From contig CAWIPM010000002.1 of the NCBI GenBank assembly GCA_963838035.1, forward strand, positions 62,001 to 126,000: 64,000 bases of DNA, read 5' to 3'. Every line of letters begins with the position of its first letter. Positions within the stretch are counted from its first letter, which is position 1. Both the position numbers and the translations under genes were made by a program. Origin of the DNA: CAVVNN01 sp963838035. Its GTDB lineage: Bacteria > Actinomycetota > Thermoleophilia > Solirubrobacterales > 70-9. Below the pieces are notes generated by a model. That model had not been told where the DNA came from. It searched no databases and worked only from the letters and a program-made list of their open reading frames with translations. Positions 26,370 through 35,339 of the stretch are shown piece after piece.

Positions 26370-27587
26370 ATGAAGCGGCGGCTGGCCACGGTTGCGATTG
26401 TGCTCATCGGAGCTGCCCCTGCCCTCGCCGGGCCGTCCGCGGCAGCCGCAGCTGACGCTGGTCCTGTTCCGGCAACCGCTCACTCCTCGGTCATCGGGGG
26501 CCACTCGGCTTCGATCGATGAATTTCCCTGGCTCGCGGATATCGAGGGCGAAGATGCCGAAGGCCACGTCTTCGGCTGCACGGGAACCGTCGTCGCGCCG
26601 AGAGTCGTTCTCACCGCCGGCCATTGCGTTGAGGACCTCGAATCGTCGACCGTCTATTCGGCCTCCGGCTACGCCGTCGCCACCGGAGTCGCGGATATCA
26701 GCCAGGTGCAGCAGAAAGACGTCTCCCTGGTCTCGCAGGCCGTGGTCTACCCCGGATTCAGCCCGGCCACCCTGCGCGGCGACGCGGGCATCCTGATCCT
26801 GTCCAGCCCCGTCACGGCCCCGGCTCTGCGCCTGGCGTCGGCGTCCGACCGGGCGCTGCTCAAGCCACGGACCCGCGTATCCATCTCCGGCTGGGGGCTG
26901 GTCAGCCCGAAGGCGAAGGAAGCTCCAGCCGCCCTTCAGTCGGCGAGGACGGTCATCCAGCGCCCGCGATACTGCAGGCAGCTGACCGCGAATTACTACC
27001 CGTTCTATTCCTCGACGAGTCAGCTCTGCGCGATCGATTCCCCCGGGTACGCGGTCAGCGCGTGCCACGGCGACAGCGGCGGGCCGGCGATCGCCCGCGG
27101 CGCGGACGGATTACCGGTGGAGGTCGGGATCACGAGCATCGGCGGGCCCCGCTGCAGCCCTTCGTTCCCCAACATATTCACGCGCGTGGAGCGGGTGTCC
27201 GCCTGGGTTGCGAGCTGGGTTGCGGCCGTCGAATCCGGAGGCCCCGAACCGGCGATCTCTACCCCGAAGGCGCACCTGCCGAAGATGTCGTTCGCCCGGG
27301 CCAGGTACTTCAGCGGCCTGGGTCTCGAGCAGGACTTCCGAAGCCGCTTTCTCCGCGGCCTCGGAAAGCGGATCAGGTGCGTGCGAGCCGAACGGGTAAA
27401 GGTCAAATGCGGGGTGTCGTGGCACCAGGGGGGTAACGACTACTTCGGCACGATCACCGTCTACTTCGCCATCTCCCGCAACACGGTCGTCTGGCGCGAC
27501 CGGTACACGATCCACTGGGTGAACGACCACTGCTGGTTTGACAGCGGACACCGGCAGGCCTGCCGGATCCATACCCGGATTCGTTAG
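26370..27587 (+). CDS. Secreted trypsin-like serine protease with C-terminal extension
   Basis: The 405-residue product begins with a signal peptide (LATVAIVLIGAAPALAGPSA). The peptidase S1 domain starts at VIGGHSASIDEFPWLADI. The catalytic His is in VVLTAGHC, the Asp in LRGDAGILIL and the Ser in ACHGDSGGPAIA, so the triad is complete. Beyond about residue 290 a domain of about 110 residues (CVRAERVKVKCGVSWHQGG, DRYTIHWVNDHCWFDS) has four cysteines and is predicted beta-rich; it occurs attached to various exported actinobacterial proteins. The enzyme should act outside the cell. The specificity pocket was not assigned. Confidence 0.85.
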   Translation: MKRRLATVAIVLIGAAPALAGPSAAAAADAGPVPATAHSSVIGGHSASIDEFPWLADIEGEDAEGHVFGCTGTVVAPRVVLTAGHCVEDLESSTVYSASGYAVATGVADISQVQQKDVSLVSQAVVYPGFSPATLRGDAGILILSSPVTAPALRLASASDRALLKPRTRVSISGWGLVSPKAKEAPAALQSARTVIQRPRYCRQLTANYYPFYSSTSQLCAIDSPGYAVSACHGDSGGPAIARGADGLPVEVGITSIGGPRCSPSFPNIFTRVERVSAWVASWVAAVESGGPEPAISTPKAHLPKMSFARARYFSGLGLEQDFRSRFLRGLGKRIRCVRAERVKVKCGVSWHQGGNDYFGTITVYFAISRNTVVWRDRYTIHWVNDHCWFDSGHRQACRIHTRIR

Positions 27588-27608
27588 CGGCCCGGGAGGA
27601 TTCGAACT
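27588..27608 (-). other. tRNA 3'-end-like remnant
   Basis: On the minus strand AGTTCGAATCCTCCCGGGCC has the look of a tRNA T-loop and 3' acceptor strand (TTCGAAT, then CCTCC). No matching 5' half exists: the preceding bases are the last codons of the P450 gene and do not pair. It may be the footprint of a tRNA-targeted insertion, or chance. Confidence 0.3.
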
Positions 27609-28855
27609 ACGGCGAGAGCCTGACGGGCAGGGTCTTCAGCTGGTTGAGGAAGGCCGATTCGACGAACCTCGGGTCGCCGTCAAGAGCCATTTCGGGGTAG
27701 CGGGCGAGGGTCTCCTCGAAGAGGATCCGCAGCTCGAGCCTGGCCAGGGCGGTGCCGAGGCAGAAGTGGCGTCCGCCGGCGCCGAAGGCCTGGTGCTCGG
27801 GATTGCGGAGGACGTCGAAGCTGTCGGGGTCCTCGTAGCGGGTCTCGTCGCGGTTCGAGGACGCGTACCACATCACCACCTTGTCGCCCTCGTGGATCTG
27901 CTTGCCGCCCAGCACGGCGTCGCGCGTCGCGGTGCGCCGGAAGTGGGCGAAGGCCGGGTACATCCGCAGCGACTCCTCGACCGCGCCGGGGATCAGCGAG
28001 GGGTCCTCGAGCAGCAGCCGGCGTTGGTCCGGGTGCTCGATCAGCGCCCTCATGCCGCTGGCGTAGGTCGCCTTGGTGCTGTCGTTGCCGGCCGCGACGA
28101 GGAGGAAGAAGCCCATCACGATCTCGTGTTCCTCGAGCCTTTCGCCGTCCACTTCGGCGTGGACGAGGACACTGGTGAGGTCGTCGGTGGGGCGCTCCCG
28201 CCGTTCGGCGATCATCCTGCCGCAGCGCTTGAAGATCTCGGGGACGTTCTTTTCGATCGCCCCCTCGATGCCGTCGTGGGTTGAGGTCGGGATCGCTGGC
28301 CCCGAGGGTCGAGTTCATCAGCTCGGCCCAGATCGCGTCGTCGCGCTCGGGGATGCCCATGAAGCTGCCGATCACGCGGGCGACGGCGGGCTGGGCGACG
28401 TCGGTGACCAGGTCGCAGGTCTCGCGGCCGTCGAGGCGGTCGAGCACCCCGGCGACGATCTGCCTGATCGCATCCTCGTGGGCGGCGATCCGCTTCGGCG
28501 TGAAGCCTGCCTGGAACAGCGCCTTGATCCGGTCGTGCTTGGGCGGGTCCATGCCGATGAACATCGCCTGCGCCAGCTCGAGCGGGAAGACCTCGGTGAT
28601 CAGGGTTACCCCGCCGCGTTCGGAGGAGTAGGTCTCCCAGTCCCGGCTCACGGTGTGGACATCGTCGGCGGTGGTCACCGACCAGTAGCCGGCCGACTGC
28701 GGGAATTCGGTGATTCGGGAGGTCCAGTGGACGGGGCACTCCTGGCGCAGCTGCTTGAACAGCGCGTGGGGCGGGCCGTCGGGCCAGTGCTCGGGCTCGG
28801 TCACGAGCACGTCCTCGAGGTTGCTGAGCTTCGTCGCCACGGTCTCCTCGGCCAT
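27607..28855 (-). pseudogene. Cytochrome P450, single frameshift near 28285
   Basis: The N-terminal half (residues 1-190 from ATG 28855) has PHALFKQLRQECPVHW, YWSVTTADDVHTVSRD, FIGMDPPKHDRIKALFQAGF (helix C with HxxxR/K) and VARVIGSFMGIPERD. The C-terminal half, in another frame from about 28280, has the I-helix AAGNDSTKAT, EESLRMYPAF (ExxR), and the haem loop FGAGGRHFCLGTALAR with the cysteine ligand. Both halves are complete apart from the one indel, so this is either a recent pseudogene or a sequencing error. The class resembles soluble bacterial P450s such as CYP125/142-like steroid or alkane hydroxylases; no ferredoxin is adjacent and the substrate is unknown. Confidence 0.8.
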
Positions 28856-28965
28856 CGGCGGGGGATCCTACTGGCTGGCTGGCCAGTATGGGCCGGGGCT
28901 CGGAATCCGTGGCTGTGGGACCGCATTTCGCCGCATTGAATCTGTGTGACGTGTGTTACAAGGGC

Positions 28966-29091
28966 ATGGATCGCTATCGCCTTGACGATCTGATCGAGTA
29001 CACGCTGACCAAGCGAGGCAGGGAGAACGTGGCATTGGCCCTGCTCGCGGTGAGTTGTGTGGCCGGCATCGTCACCATCGGGCGCCTCTGA
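28966..29091 (+). CDS. Possible 41-residue membrane peptide
   Basis: ATG at 28966 opens MDRYRLDDLIEYTLTKRG followed by a hydrophobic segment (VALALLAVSCVAGIVTI) and TGA. AAGGGC lies upstream as a weak ribosome-binding site. It is read toward the hydrolase gene, 24 bases later. Amphipathic N-terminus plus single helix is plausible for a real small protein, but no family is known. Confidence 0.4.
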   Translation: MDRYRLDDLIEYTLTKRGRENVALALLAVSCVAGIVTIGRL

Positions 29092-29115
29092 GCGCCACCC
29101 GCTAGCTTCAAACGG

Positions 29116-30525
29116 ATGAGCGCCCGCCGCCTCCGGCTCGTCCTCTCGCTGGCGGGGTGCGGCGCGCTTTCCCTCTTCGTCGCGGTGGCCGGCGGGGGCG
29201 CCGCCGCGGGAGCTGCGGCGCCGAGTCCGAAGCTCCATCGCTGCCTCCTCGGCCCGCCGCGAGCGCTGCGCTGCGGCCACATCGACGTGCCGGCGCTCCG
29301 CGCCGACCCCGCGCTCGGCGCCACCAAGGTCGCCTTCGCGATCCGGCCCCGCACCGACCGCGGGCGGCCCTCGCTGGGGACGATCATGGCGATGGACGGC
29401 GGGCCCGGCTACGGCTCGACGGCGGCGCCCTACGTGCGCTCGTTGATCGCCGTCCTGGCGCCGCTGCTGCGCCGCCGTGACCTGGTCTTCTTCGACGAGC
29501 GGGGGACCGGGCGCTCCGACCCCCTCGACTGCCCCGGGCTGCAGGACGGGCTCGTCCAGGAATACATCGCCACCGGCGAGTGCGCGAACCGGCTCGGCCC
29601 CCGCCTTGCGGGGTACACCACGGCGGAAGCCGCCGCCGATCTCGACGCAGTCCGCAGGGCGCTCGGCCTGGGCAGGGTCTTCTTCTACGGAGACTCCTAC
29701 GGAACCCTGTTCGGACAGGCCTACGCCGCTCGCTACCCGGGCGCGCTGCGGGGCCTGATCCTCGACTCCGCCTACCCCGCGAACGACCCCTACTACCGCA
29801 CTCTCTTCCCGGCCGGGCTGCACGGGCTGAGGGTGACCTGCCGTCGCTCGCCCGCCTGCGACGGCGACCCGGTCCTCCGCCTTCGCCGCGTGGTTCGGAG
29901 CTTCCACTCCGCCGATCGCTCGACCGAGGGGCTGCTCGCCTTCCTGCTCGAGGCGGGGACCCTCGCCCCGCGCTCCTACCTCAGCCTCGACGAAGCCGAT
30001 CGCCGCTTCCTCGCCGGCGACCGGCGCCGCCTCAACCGCCTGATCGCGCCCGGCCCTGCGGGCAAGGGCGACATCCACGAATTCTCCTACGGGTTGGAGA
30101 TCGCGGTCGAGTGCAACGACTACCCGCTGCTGTGGGACCCGGGCGCGCCGCTCGAGGGGCGGATCGGGCAGCTCTCCGCCTCGGTCACCCGCCTGCCGCG
30201 CGGCCGCTTCGCCCCCTTCGGCCGTCGCGAGTATCTGCTCTCCGCGGCCGCCCACTTGACCAACTGCCTGCCCTGGCCTGCGCCGCCCCCCGGCCTCGAG
30301 CCGCCCGTGCCGGCGGGCTGGCATGCGTCGGGCGGGTTTCCGACCCTGATCCTCGCCGGACAGGTCGACGACATCACCTCGGTCAGGGAGGCGGAGCAGG
30401 TGAAGGCACGCTTTCCCCGCTCGCGCCTCTACGTCGTCCCGGATCGCGGCCACGTCTCCAGCCTCTACTTTCCCTTCCGCTCGCCGGCGGTCGGCGTGAT
30501 TCGCGAGTTCCTCCGCGCGCACTGA
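29116..30525 (+). CDS. Exported alpha/beta hydrolase of the TAP/prolyl-aminopeptidase type
   Basis: The 469-residue product has a signal peptide or anchor (LVLSLAGCGALSLFVAVAGG). The alpha/beta-hydrolase core has the oxyanion strand MAMDGGPGYGS, FFDERGTGRSDPLDCPG, the nucleophile elbow FFYGDSYGTLFGQ (Ser about residue 196), the acid in AGQVDDITSV (about 415) and the catalytic His in PDRGHVSS (about 440). A lid with CRRSPACDGD lies between. The C-terminal part fits the TAP-like domain of Streptomyces tripeptidyl aminopeptidases. It probably trims peptides outside the membrane. A zincin-like and a deacetylase gene follow on the same strand. Confidence 0.85.
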   Translation: MSARRLRLVLSLAGCGALSLFVAVAGGGAAAGAAAPSPKLHRCLLGPPRALRCGHIDVPALRADPALGATKVAFAIRPRTDRGRPSLGTIMAMDGGPGYGSTAAPYVRSLIAVLAPLLRRRDLVFFDERGTGRSDPLDCPGLQDGLVQEYIATGECANRLGPRLAGYTTAEAAADLDAVRRALGLGRVFFYGDSYGTLFGQAYAARYPGALRGLILDSAYPANDPYYRTLFPAGLHGLRVTCRRSPACDGDPVLRLRRVVRSFHSADRSTEGLLAFLLEAGTLAPRSYLSLDEADRRFLAGDRRRLNRLIAPGPAGKGDIHEFSYGLEIAVECNDYPLLWDPGAPLEGRIGQLSASVTRLPRGRFAPFGRREYLLSAAAHLTNCLPWPAPPPGLEPPVPAGWHASGGFPTLILAGQVDDITSVREAEQVKARFPRSRLYVVPDRGHVSSLYFPFRSPAVGVIREFLRAH

Positions 30526-30569
30526 GTCGCTCGGCAGAGCGCCCGGCTCGCCGGAGTACGGTTTGTCGG

Positions 30570-30899
30570 GTGCCAGGCGATCCTGACCCAGCGTCGTTCG
30601 AAGCGCTGGTCGCCGACGCGATCGACGCGCTGCCCGAGGAATTCCAGCGGGTGTTGGAGAAGCTCGCGGTCGTCGTCTCCGACCGGGGCGCCGAGGTGGG
30701 CGCCTACGGCCAGTACTTCGGCGATGGCGTCGCGCGGGAACGCTACGAGGACCGGATCGTCATCTACCGCGACACGCTGGAACGCGACTTCGGACAGGAT
30801 CGCGAGCAGCTGGCCCTACAGGTCGAGCGGACGCTGCGCCACGAGCTGGCGCACCACCTCGGTTGGAACGAGCGGGGCGTGGGCGGGCTCGGCCTTTGA
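30570..30899 (+). CDS. Small zincin-like metallopeptidase (PF06262 type)
   Basis: GTG at 30570 gives 109 residues. The zinc-binding site is LRHELAHHLGWNERG near the C-terminus (HExxHHxGxxE). The N-terminal half is helical (FEALVADAIDALPEEF, VLEKLAVVVSD), and RIVIYRDTLERDF precedes the active-site helix. This is the usual size for the family, which is cytoplasmic and of unknown substrate. Its TGA overlaps the TTG start of the PIG-L gene. Confidence 0.8.
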   Translation: MPGDPDPASFEALVADAIDALPEEFQRVLEKLAVVVSDRGAEVGAYGQYFGDGVARERYEDRIVIYRDTLERDFGQDREQLALQVERTLRHELAHHLGWNERGVGGLGL

Positions 30900-31687
30900 G
30901 CGGCGTCGCGCTCCACGTCTCCCCGCATCCCGACGACGAGTTGATCGGGGCGCCGGCGACGCTGATGGCGCTCCGCGACGCCGGCTGGCGGGTCGTCAAC
31001 CTCGCCTGCGGCCTCGGCCGCCCCGCCCAGCGCCAGCGACGCGAGGCCGAGCTGCGCGAGGCCTGCCGGCTGGCCGGATTCGAGCTGCGGCTGCCACGCC
31101 GGCCTGTGGCGATCTCGGCCGGCGACGACCTCGCTTCGGCGCAGGCCGCGCTGGGTGAGATCGCCGCCGAGGCGATCTCGGAGCTGAGGCCGCAAGTCGT
31201 CGTCTCTCCCAGCCCCCACGACCGCCACCCCGGCCACGAGATCGTCGCCCGCGCGGTCCGCGATGCCCTGCGCGAGAGGCCCGGCGAGGCACCGCCCTGG
31301 TGGATGTGGGGCCTCTGGGGTGGCCTGGCGCTGCCGACCCTCGGGGTCGCCTTCGGGGCCGACCGGCTCGAGGAGATCTTCGCCGCCCTCGCTGCCCACG
31401 AGGGCGAGCTGAAGCGCCGGGACTACCGCCGCCTGGTCCGCGCCCGGGCCGAAGCCAGCGCCCTGCTCGGGCCGGAGCTGCTGCTCGGCTTTGGAGACTC
31501 GGCCGACGCCGGGGCTCCCTACGCCGAGCTGCTCACCGAGGTCTTCCTCGACGACGGCCTCTGGTGCCTTGGCCCCGCCCGCTGGCTCGACCCTGCCGAG
31601 CCGCTGGCCGGGCCGACCGCGGTCGAGGTCGCCGACTGGCTCGAGGCTCCGAGCCTCGCCGCTCGCCTTCCTGTCACGGGCGGCTAG
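30896..31687 (+). CDS. PIG-L/LmbE-family deacetylase
   Basis: The start is taken as TTG at 30896, overlapping the stop of the previous gene (TTGA); an upstream in-frame ATG at 30863 would add 11 unlikely residues. The 263-residue product has the zinc motif HVSPHPDDELIG at its N-terminus, VVVSPSPHDRHPGHEIVARA (about residue 105) with the third ligand His, and a C-terminal extension of about 80 residues. Family members remove acetyl groups from N-acetylglucosamine-containing compounds such as mycothiol precursors. No mycothiol genes are adjacent, so the substrate is open. Confidence 0.8.
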   Translation: MSGVALHVSPHPDDELIGAPATLMALRDAGWRVVNLACGLGRPAQRQRREAELREACRLAGFELRLPRRPVAISAGDDLASAQAALGEIAAEAISELRPQVVVSPSPHDRHPGHEIVARAVRDALRERPGEAPPWWMWGLWGGLALPTLGVAFGADRLEEIFAALAAHEGELKRRDYRRLVRARAEASALLGPELLLGFGDSADAGAPYAELLTEVFLDDGLWCLGPARWLDPAEPLAGPTAVEVADWLEAPSLAARLPVTGG

Positions 31688-32472
31688 CGAACCAGGCAGT
31701 CGCGCGTCAGCGAGGTGGTCAGCTTCTTGCCACCGGCGAAGTAGAAGCTGCCCTTGGCAAACTCGAATGCCACGCCCGGAAAGCCTGCCGGCGCGGCGCA
31801 GGCGGCGCTGATCAGGCTGTGCCGGCTGCCGTCGTATTTGAATCTACGGCCGATCGTCAGGCCGATGTCGGTCACGTAGCCCTGGTTGCCGGCGAGCAGG
31901 GGGATCCTCGCCGAGAGCACGGTCCCGAACTCGCCGCTGCGGCGGTGGCTGATCTTGAACGGGATGACCAGCGTCGCCTGCGTGGGGGTCGAGATGTAGA
32001 AGTGCATGAGGAGAGCCCGGCGCCCGCCGGAGCGGCCGTTGAAGGCGAGCATTTCGCCCTGGGCCGGGAATGCCGACGTGTTCGGAAAGTCGACGCTGGC
32101 GGCGAAGTGGCCGCGGCCGACCACCGCAGGGCCGCAGCGTTCGAGGGCGGCCGTCGTTGTCGTCGACTGGAGCAGCCCCGCCGGGCAAACCGGTAGGCCG
32201 CGGGTGAAGAGCCTGCCGTGGCGGTTGATCGCGACCACCATCTTCTGCAGCTGCGGGGGGCGGCTGCCGTCGGTGGTGCGGATCGAGCCGGAGAGGCTGA
32301 CCGTGATCGGGGCGAGCCGGGAGCGCGGCAGGGAGTGTGGGGTGAACCCGCCCTCGAAGGCGATGTGGAGGTCGCCGCTCTGACTCAACTCCCCGGAGGC
32401 AACGCCTGCGCACAGCACCGCCACCGCGGTGGCGATCAGCATCGGAGGCGCGAGGCGTCGCAACATCGTCAC
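31684..32472 (-). CDS. Secreted protein of unknown function
   Basis: The 262-residue product has a signal peptide (PPMLIATAVAVLCAGVASG) and an all-beta-looking mature domain. It contains LHIAFEGGFTPHSLPRS, ITVSLSGSIRTTDGS, FTRGLPVCPAGLLQS, CGPAVVGRGHFAASV and SLTRDCLVR at the end. Paired cysteines suggest disulfides. Similar proteins recur in Solirubrobacterales-type genomes, but no function is known. Its stop codon shares CTAG with the stop of the convergent PIG-L gene. Confidence 0.65.
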   Translation of the reverse strand: MTMLRRLAPPMLIATAVAVLCAGVASGELSQSGDLHIAFEGGFTPHSLPRSRLAPITVSLSGSIRTTDGSRPPQLQKMVVAINRHGRLFTRGLPVCPAGLLQSTTTTAALERCGPAVVGRGHFAASVDFPNTSAFPAQGEMLAFNGRSGGRRALLMHFYISTPTQATLVIPFKISHRRSGEFGTVLSARIPLLAGNQGYVTDIGLTIGRRFKYDGSRHSLISAACAAPAGFPGVAFEFAKGSFYFAGGKKLTTSLTRDCLVR

Positions 32473-32503
32473 CCAGGAAGTCTAGGCGCCGAACGTTGAG
32501 GCT

Positions 32504-33787
32504 CTATTTGGCGAGCACGCCGGACATCGCCTTCAGCCCGGCGTCCATGCCACGCCAGAAGTTGCCGCCGTGGAAGGGCTCACCGCGGCTGAAGCGCCAT
32601 GGGACCGAGAGGCCGAGCATCTTCTTCCCGGCCCGCCACGCTTTCGAGGAACCGACGCGATAGTCGCCGTCGGCATCCGGGCGGACCTCGATCGGCCGCG
32701 CCGTGTCGCCGGTCAGCCGCAGCGGCACCTGGGCGAAGGTCGCCTTGTCGAACTGCTCCATCACGCACATGCTGACCGGGTCGAAGTTCAGCTCGGGCAG
32801 GCGGCCGAGCAGCTCGGCCGCCAGGTGGTCGGCGGCGGCGTCGGCCTGGAGGAAGGCGAGGAAGGCCTGCTTGACCGGAAAGTCGCCGGCGTCACCCACG
32901 GCGAACACCTCGGGGTGATCGAGCAGCCGCCTGCTGGCGAGGTCGGTGAGGAGGAAGCCTCGGTCGTCGGCCGGCAGGCCGGGGAAGGGAGTGGAGGCGA
33001 TGTAGGGCGGGAAGGCGACCAGCAGGTCGTACTCCAGCTGCTCGCCGTTGGCGTAGTGGACAGCGCCGTCCTCCACTCGCTCGGCGACCCAGTCGGTGTG
33101 CCCGTCGATCCCGCGCCGCTCGAACTCGGCCGCGGCCACCTCGTGCAGGCGCGGGCCGAATGCCTGGATGTAGGACGTCTCGCACGTCGACCAGGTGATC
33201 TCGGTGTTCTCCCTCGCCCCCTTGCGCCGCAGCCAGGTGTCGAGCATCAGGCCGATCTCATACAGCGGCCCGGCGCACTTGTTGTTGGGTGGGATCAGGA
33301 AGAGGACCCGCTGGCGGCGCCGCTCGCCGGCGGCGTCGAGCAGCCCCTGGAAGCCGGCGCGCAGGCGCAGCATCTCAACCGGGGTCCAGGGCGTGACAGC
33401 GTGCTCGGCCATCCCCGGGACCTCCTCGGCCCGCATCTCGGCTCCGGTTCCGACGACGAGGAAGTCGTAGGGGATCTCGCGGCCACCGGCCTGGACCCGG
33501 CGCGCGGTCGGGTCGATCCCCTCCGCTCGCGCCTCGACCAGCTCGATCCCCTTGCGGGCGGCGGGCTTCGCCAGCGGCACCTTCAGCTTCTCCGGATCGA
33601 GCCCGAACGGGACGTAGATCGAGTTCGGTTTGAAGAGGAAGTAGTCGCGGTCGGAGACCAGGGTGATGCGGGCCCGGTCCCCGGCGAGCATCCGCAGGTC
33701 GAAGGCCGTCTCCAGCCCCCCGAAGCCGCCGCCGAGGACGACGACCTCCGCCGCAGCCGGTCCTGTCTGCGCGGGCGCGTCGCTCAT
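32504..33787 (-). CDS. FAD/NAD(P)-binding oxidoreductase, sulfide:quinone reductase-like
   Basis: ATG at 33787 gives 427 residues. The FAD fingerprint is VVVLGGGFGGLETAF (about residue 16). LVSDRDYFLFKPNSIYVPFG follows, then YDFLVVGTGAEM (about 115), LIPPNNKCAGPLYEIG with a cysteine at about 190, and VFAVGDAGDFPVKQAFLAF (about 320, the second FAD motif). This is the layout of sulfide:quinone oxidoreductases and type II NADH dehydrogenases. One of the redox cysteines expected for SQR may be in NNKCAG and another in STCETSY, so a sulfide or thiol role is plausible but unproven. It is peripheral at the inner face of the membrane. Confidence 0.75.
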   Translation of the reverse strand: MSDAPAQTGPAAAEVVVLGGGFGGLETAFDLRMLAGDRARITLVSDRDYFLFKPNSIYVPFGLDPEKLKVPLAKPAARKGIELVEARAEGIDPTARRVQAGGREIPYDFLVVGTGAEMRAEEVPGMAEHAVTPWTPVEMLRLRAGFQGLLDAAGERRRQRVLFLIPPNNKCAGPLYEIGLMLDTWLRRKGARENTEITWSTCETSYIQAFGPRLHEVAAAEFERRGIDGHTDWVAERVEDGAVHYANGEQLEYDLLVAFPPYIASTPFPGLPADDRGFLLTDLASRRLLDHPEVFAVGDAGDFPVKQAFLAFLQADAAADHLAAELLGRLPELNFDPVSMCVMEQFDKATFAQVPLRLTGDTARPIEVRPDADGDYRVGSSKAWRAGKKMLGLSVPWRFSRGEPFHGGNFWRGMDAGLKAMSGVLAK

Positions 33788-33886
33788 CTGCCCAAAGTTC
33801 TCAGGCCTGCGTGCAAGCCACATCGGCACGACCCCGTGCCTGCGGTCAGTGGTTTCCCGCAGACCGGGCGGGAGGAGGTCAAGGCA

Positions 33887-35332
33887 GTGTTGGCAGGGGT
33901 CGATTCGGTGGGGGAGATGCCCGGCTCGCAAGCACAGCCGACTCTTCCGAGCGAGGAGGCGCGGCCCACGCCTCACCTCACGCTCGCGCCCGATCTCGGC
34001 GTCAAGGAGCTGGAGCGCACGCCGCAGGAACGTCGCGGGCTCTACGTCGGGCTTCACCTCAAGCTGGCGCTGGTGATCGGGATCGCCCTCAGCTGGGCCG
34101 GCTTCTCACTGTGGCTCTCGATCCCCTGGATCGAGGCCCTGGGCCAGTCGATCACGGTGCCGCTCGCGGCGGCCGTGATCTTCGGCATCGCGATCATCCC
34201 CGGCTATCTCAATGCGAACCTGGTCGCCTCGCTGCTGATCGACCGCCCGCCGCCGCTGCGCTTCAACCTGGACTTCCCGCCGCTCACCGTCGTGATCGCC
34301 TGTTTCAACGAGGAGGAGACGATCGAGGAGACGCTCGACTACGTCGCCAGACAGGAGTACGCGAGCGAGTACCGGATTCTCGTCGCCGACGACGGCTCGA
34401 CCGACCGCACCGCCGAGCTCGCCCGCCGGCGCGCCGCCGCGGACCCCCGGATCGCCGTCGTCACGCTTCCCCACGGCGGCAAGGCGCGCACCCTGACCGG
34501 CGCGTTGAAGCTGGTGCGGACGCCGCTGGTCGCGACGGTCGACGCCGACACGCTGCCGATGCCCACGGCGATGGAGCGAATCGTCGCCCGGCTGCTGATC
34601 TCCCCGCCGGACACCGTCTCCGTTGCCGGCGCGGTCTTCGTCCGCAACTCGCGGCGCAACTTCATCACCCGCGCGCAGGAGTGGGATTACTTCCTCGGGA
34701 TCGCCTCGGTGAAGCGCCAGCAGGGGCTGTTCCAGGGGACGATGGTCGCCCAGGGCGCCTTCAGCGTCTACCGCGCCGCGGCCCTCGACGAGGTCGGCGG
34801 CTGGCCCGACCGGATCGGTGAGGACATCGTCCTCACCTGGGCGATGATGCGCGAGGGCGGCCGGGTCGGCTACGAGCGCACCGCGATCGCCTTCACCAGC
34901 GCGCCCGAAACAGCCAGGGCCTTCGCACGCCAGCGGCGGCGCTGGGCGCGGGGGATGATCGAGGGGCTGCGGGAGCACGGCGGGGCGCTGCTGGCCGGGG
35001 GTCGCTCGAACGTCCACGCGGTCCTGGTCAACTTCATCTTTCCCTACATCGACCTCGTCTACTCGATCGCCTTCCCGATCGGGATCGTGCTCGCGCTGTT
35101 CGGCAACTTCGCGATCGTCGGGCCGATGACGCTCGCCGTCCTCCCCCTCAACATCGCGCTCTCGGGGATCATGTTCCACCTCAGCCGGCAATCCTTCGAG
35201 GAGGTCGGCCTGAGGGTCCGCAAAAACCGTCTCGGCTACCTCGGCTACCTGCTGGCCTATCAGCTCTTCATGTCGCCGGTCTCGGTTGCCGGATACGCGC
35301 AGGAGCTGTTCGGCGCGAGACGTCGCTGGTAG
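33887..35332 (+). CDS. Membrane glycosyltransferase family 2 (PgaC/hyaluronan-synthase-like)
   Basis: GTG at 33887 lies 8-9 bases after GGAGGAGG and is preferred to ATG 33917, which has no spaced site; a much longer upstream reading is antisense to the oxidoreductase. The 481-residue product has two helices near residues 65-110, then VVIACFNEEETIEETLDY (about 140), ILVADDGSTDRT (about 168), ATVDADTLPMPTAME (about 217), DRIGEDIVLTWAMM (about 312) and FARQRRRWARGMIEG (about 348, QxxRW). Three or four helices close the protein. It should polymerise and export a glycan. It converges on a GGDEF gene 7 bases away. Confidence 0.85.
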   Translation: MLAGVDSVGEMPGSQAQPTLPSEEARPTPHLTLAPDLGVKELERTPQERRGLYVGLHLKLALVIGIALSWAGFSLWLSIPWIEALGQSITVPLAAAVIFGIAIIPGYLNANLVASLLIDRPPPLRFNLDFPPLTVVIACFNEEETIEETLDYVARQEYASEYRILVADDGSTDRTAELARRRAAADPRIAVVTLPHGGKARTLTGALKLVRTPLVATVDADTLPMPTAMERIVARLLISPPDTVSVAGAVFVRNSRRNFITRAQEWDYFLGIASVKRQQGLFQGTMVAQGAFSVYRAAALDEVGGWPDRIGEDIVLTWAMMREGGRVGYERTAIAFTSAPETARAFARQRRRWARGMIEGLREHGGALLAGGRSNVHAVLVNFIFPYIDLVYSIAFPIGIVLALFGNFAIVGPMTLAVLPLNIALSGIMFHLSRQSFEEVGLRVRKNRLGYLGYLLAYQLFMSPVSVAGYAQELFGARRRW

Positions 35333-35339
35333 TTGCCGG

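Noticed and set aside
32570..35332. 920-codon plus-strand frame
   Set aside because: Only the part after 33887 is a glycosyltransferase. The first 1.3 kb is antisense to the FAD oxidoreductase gene.
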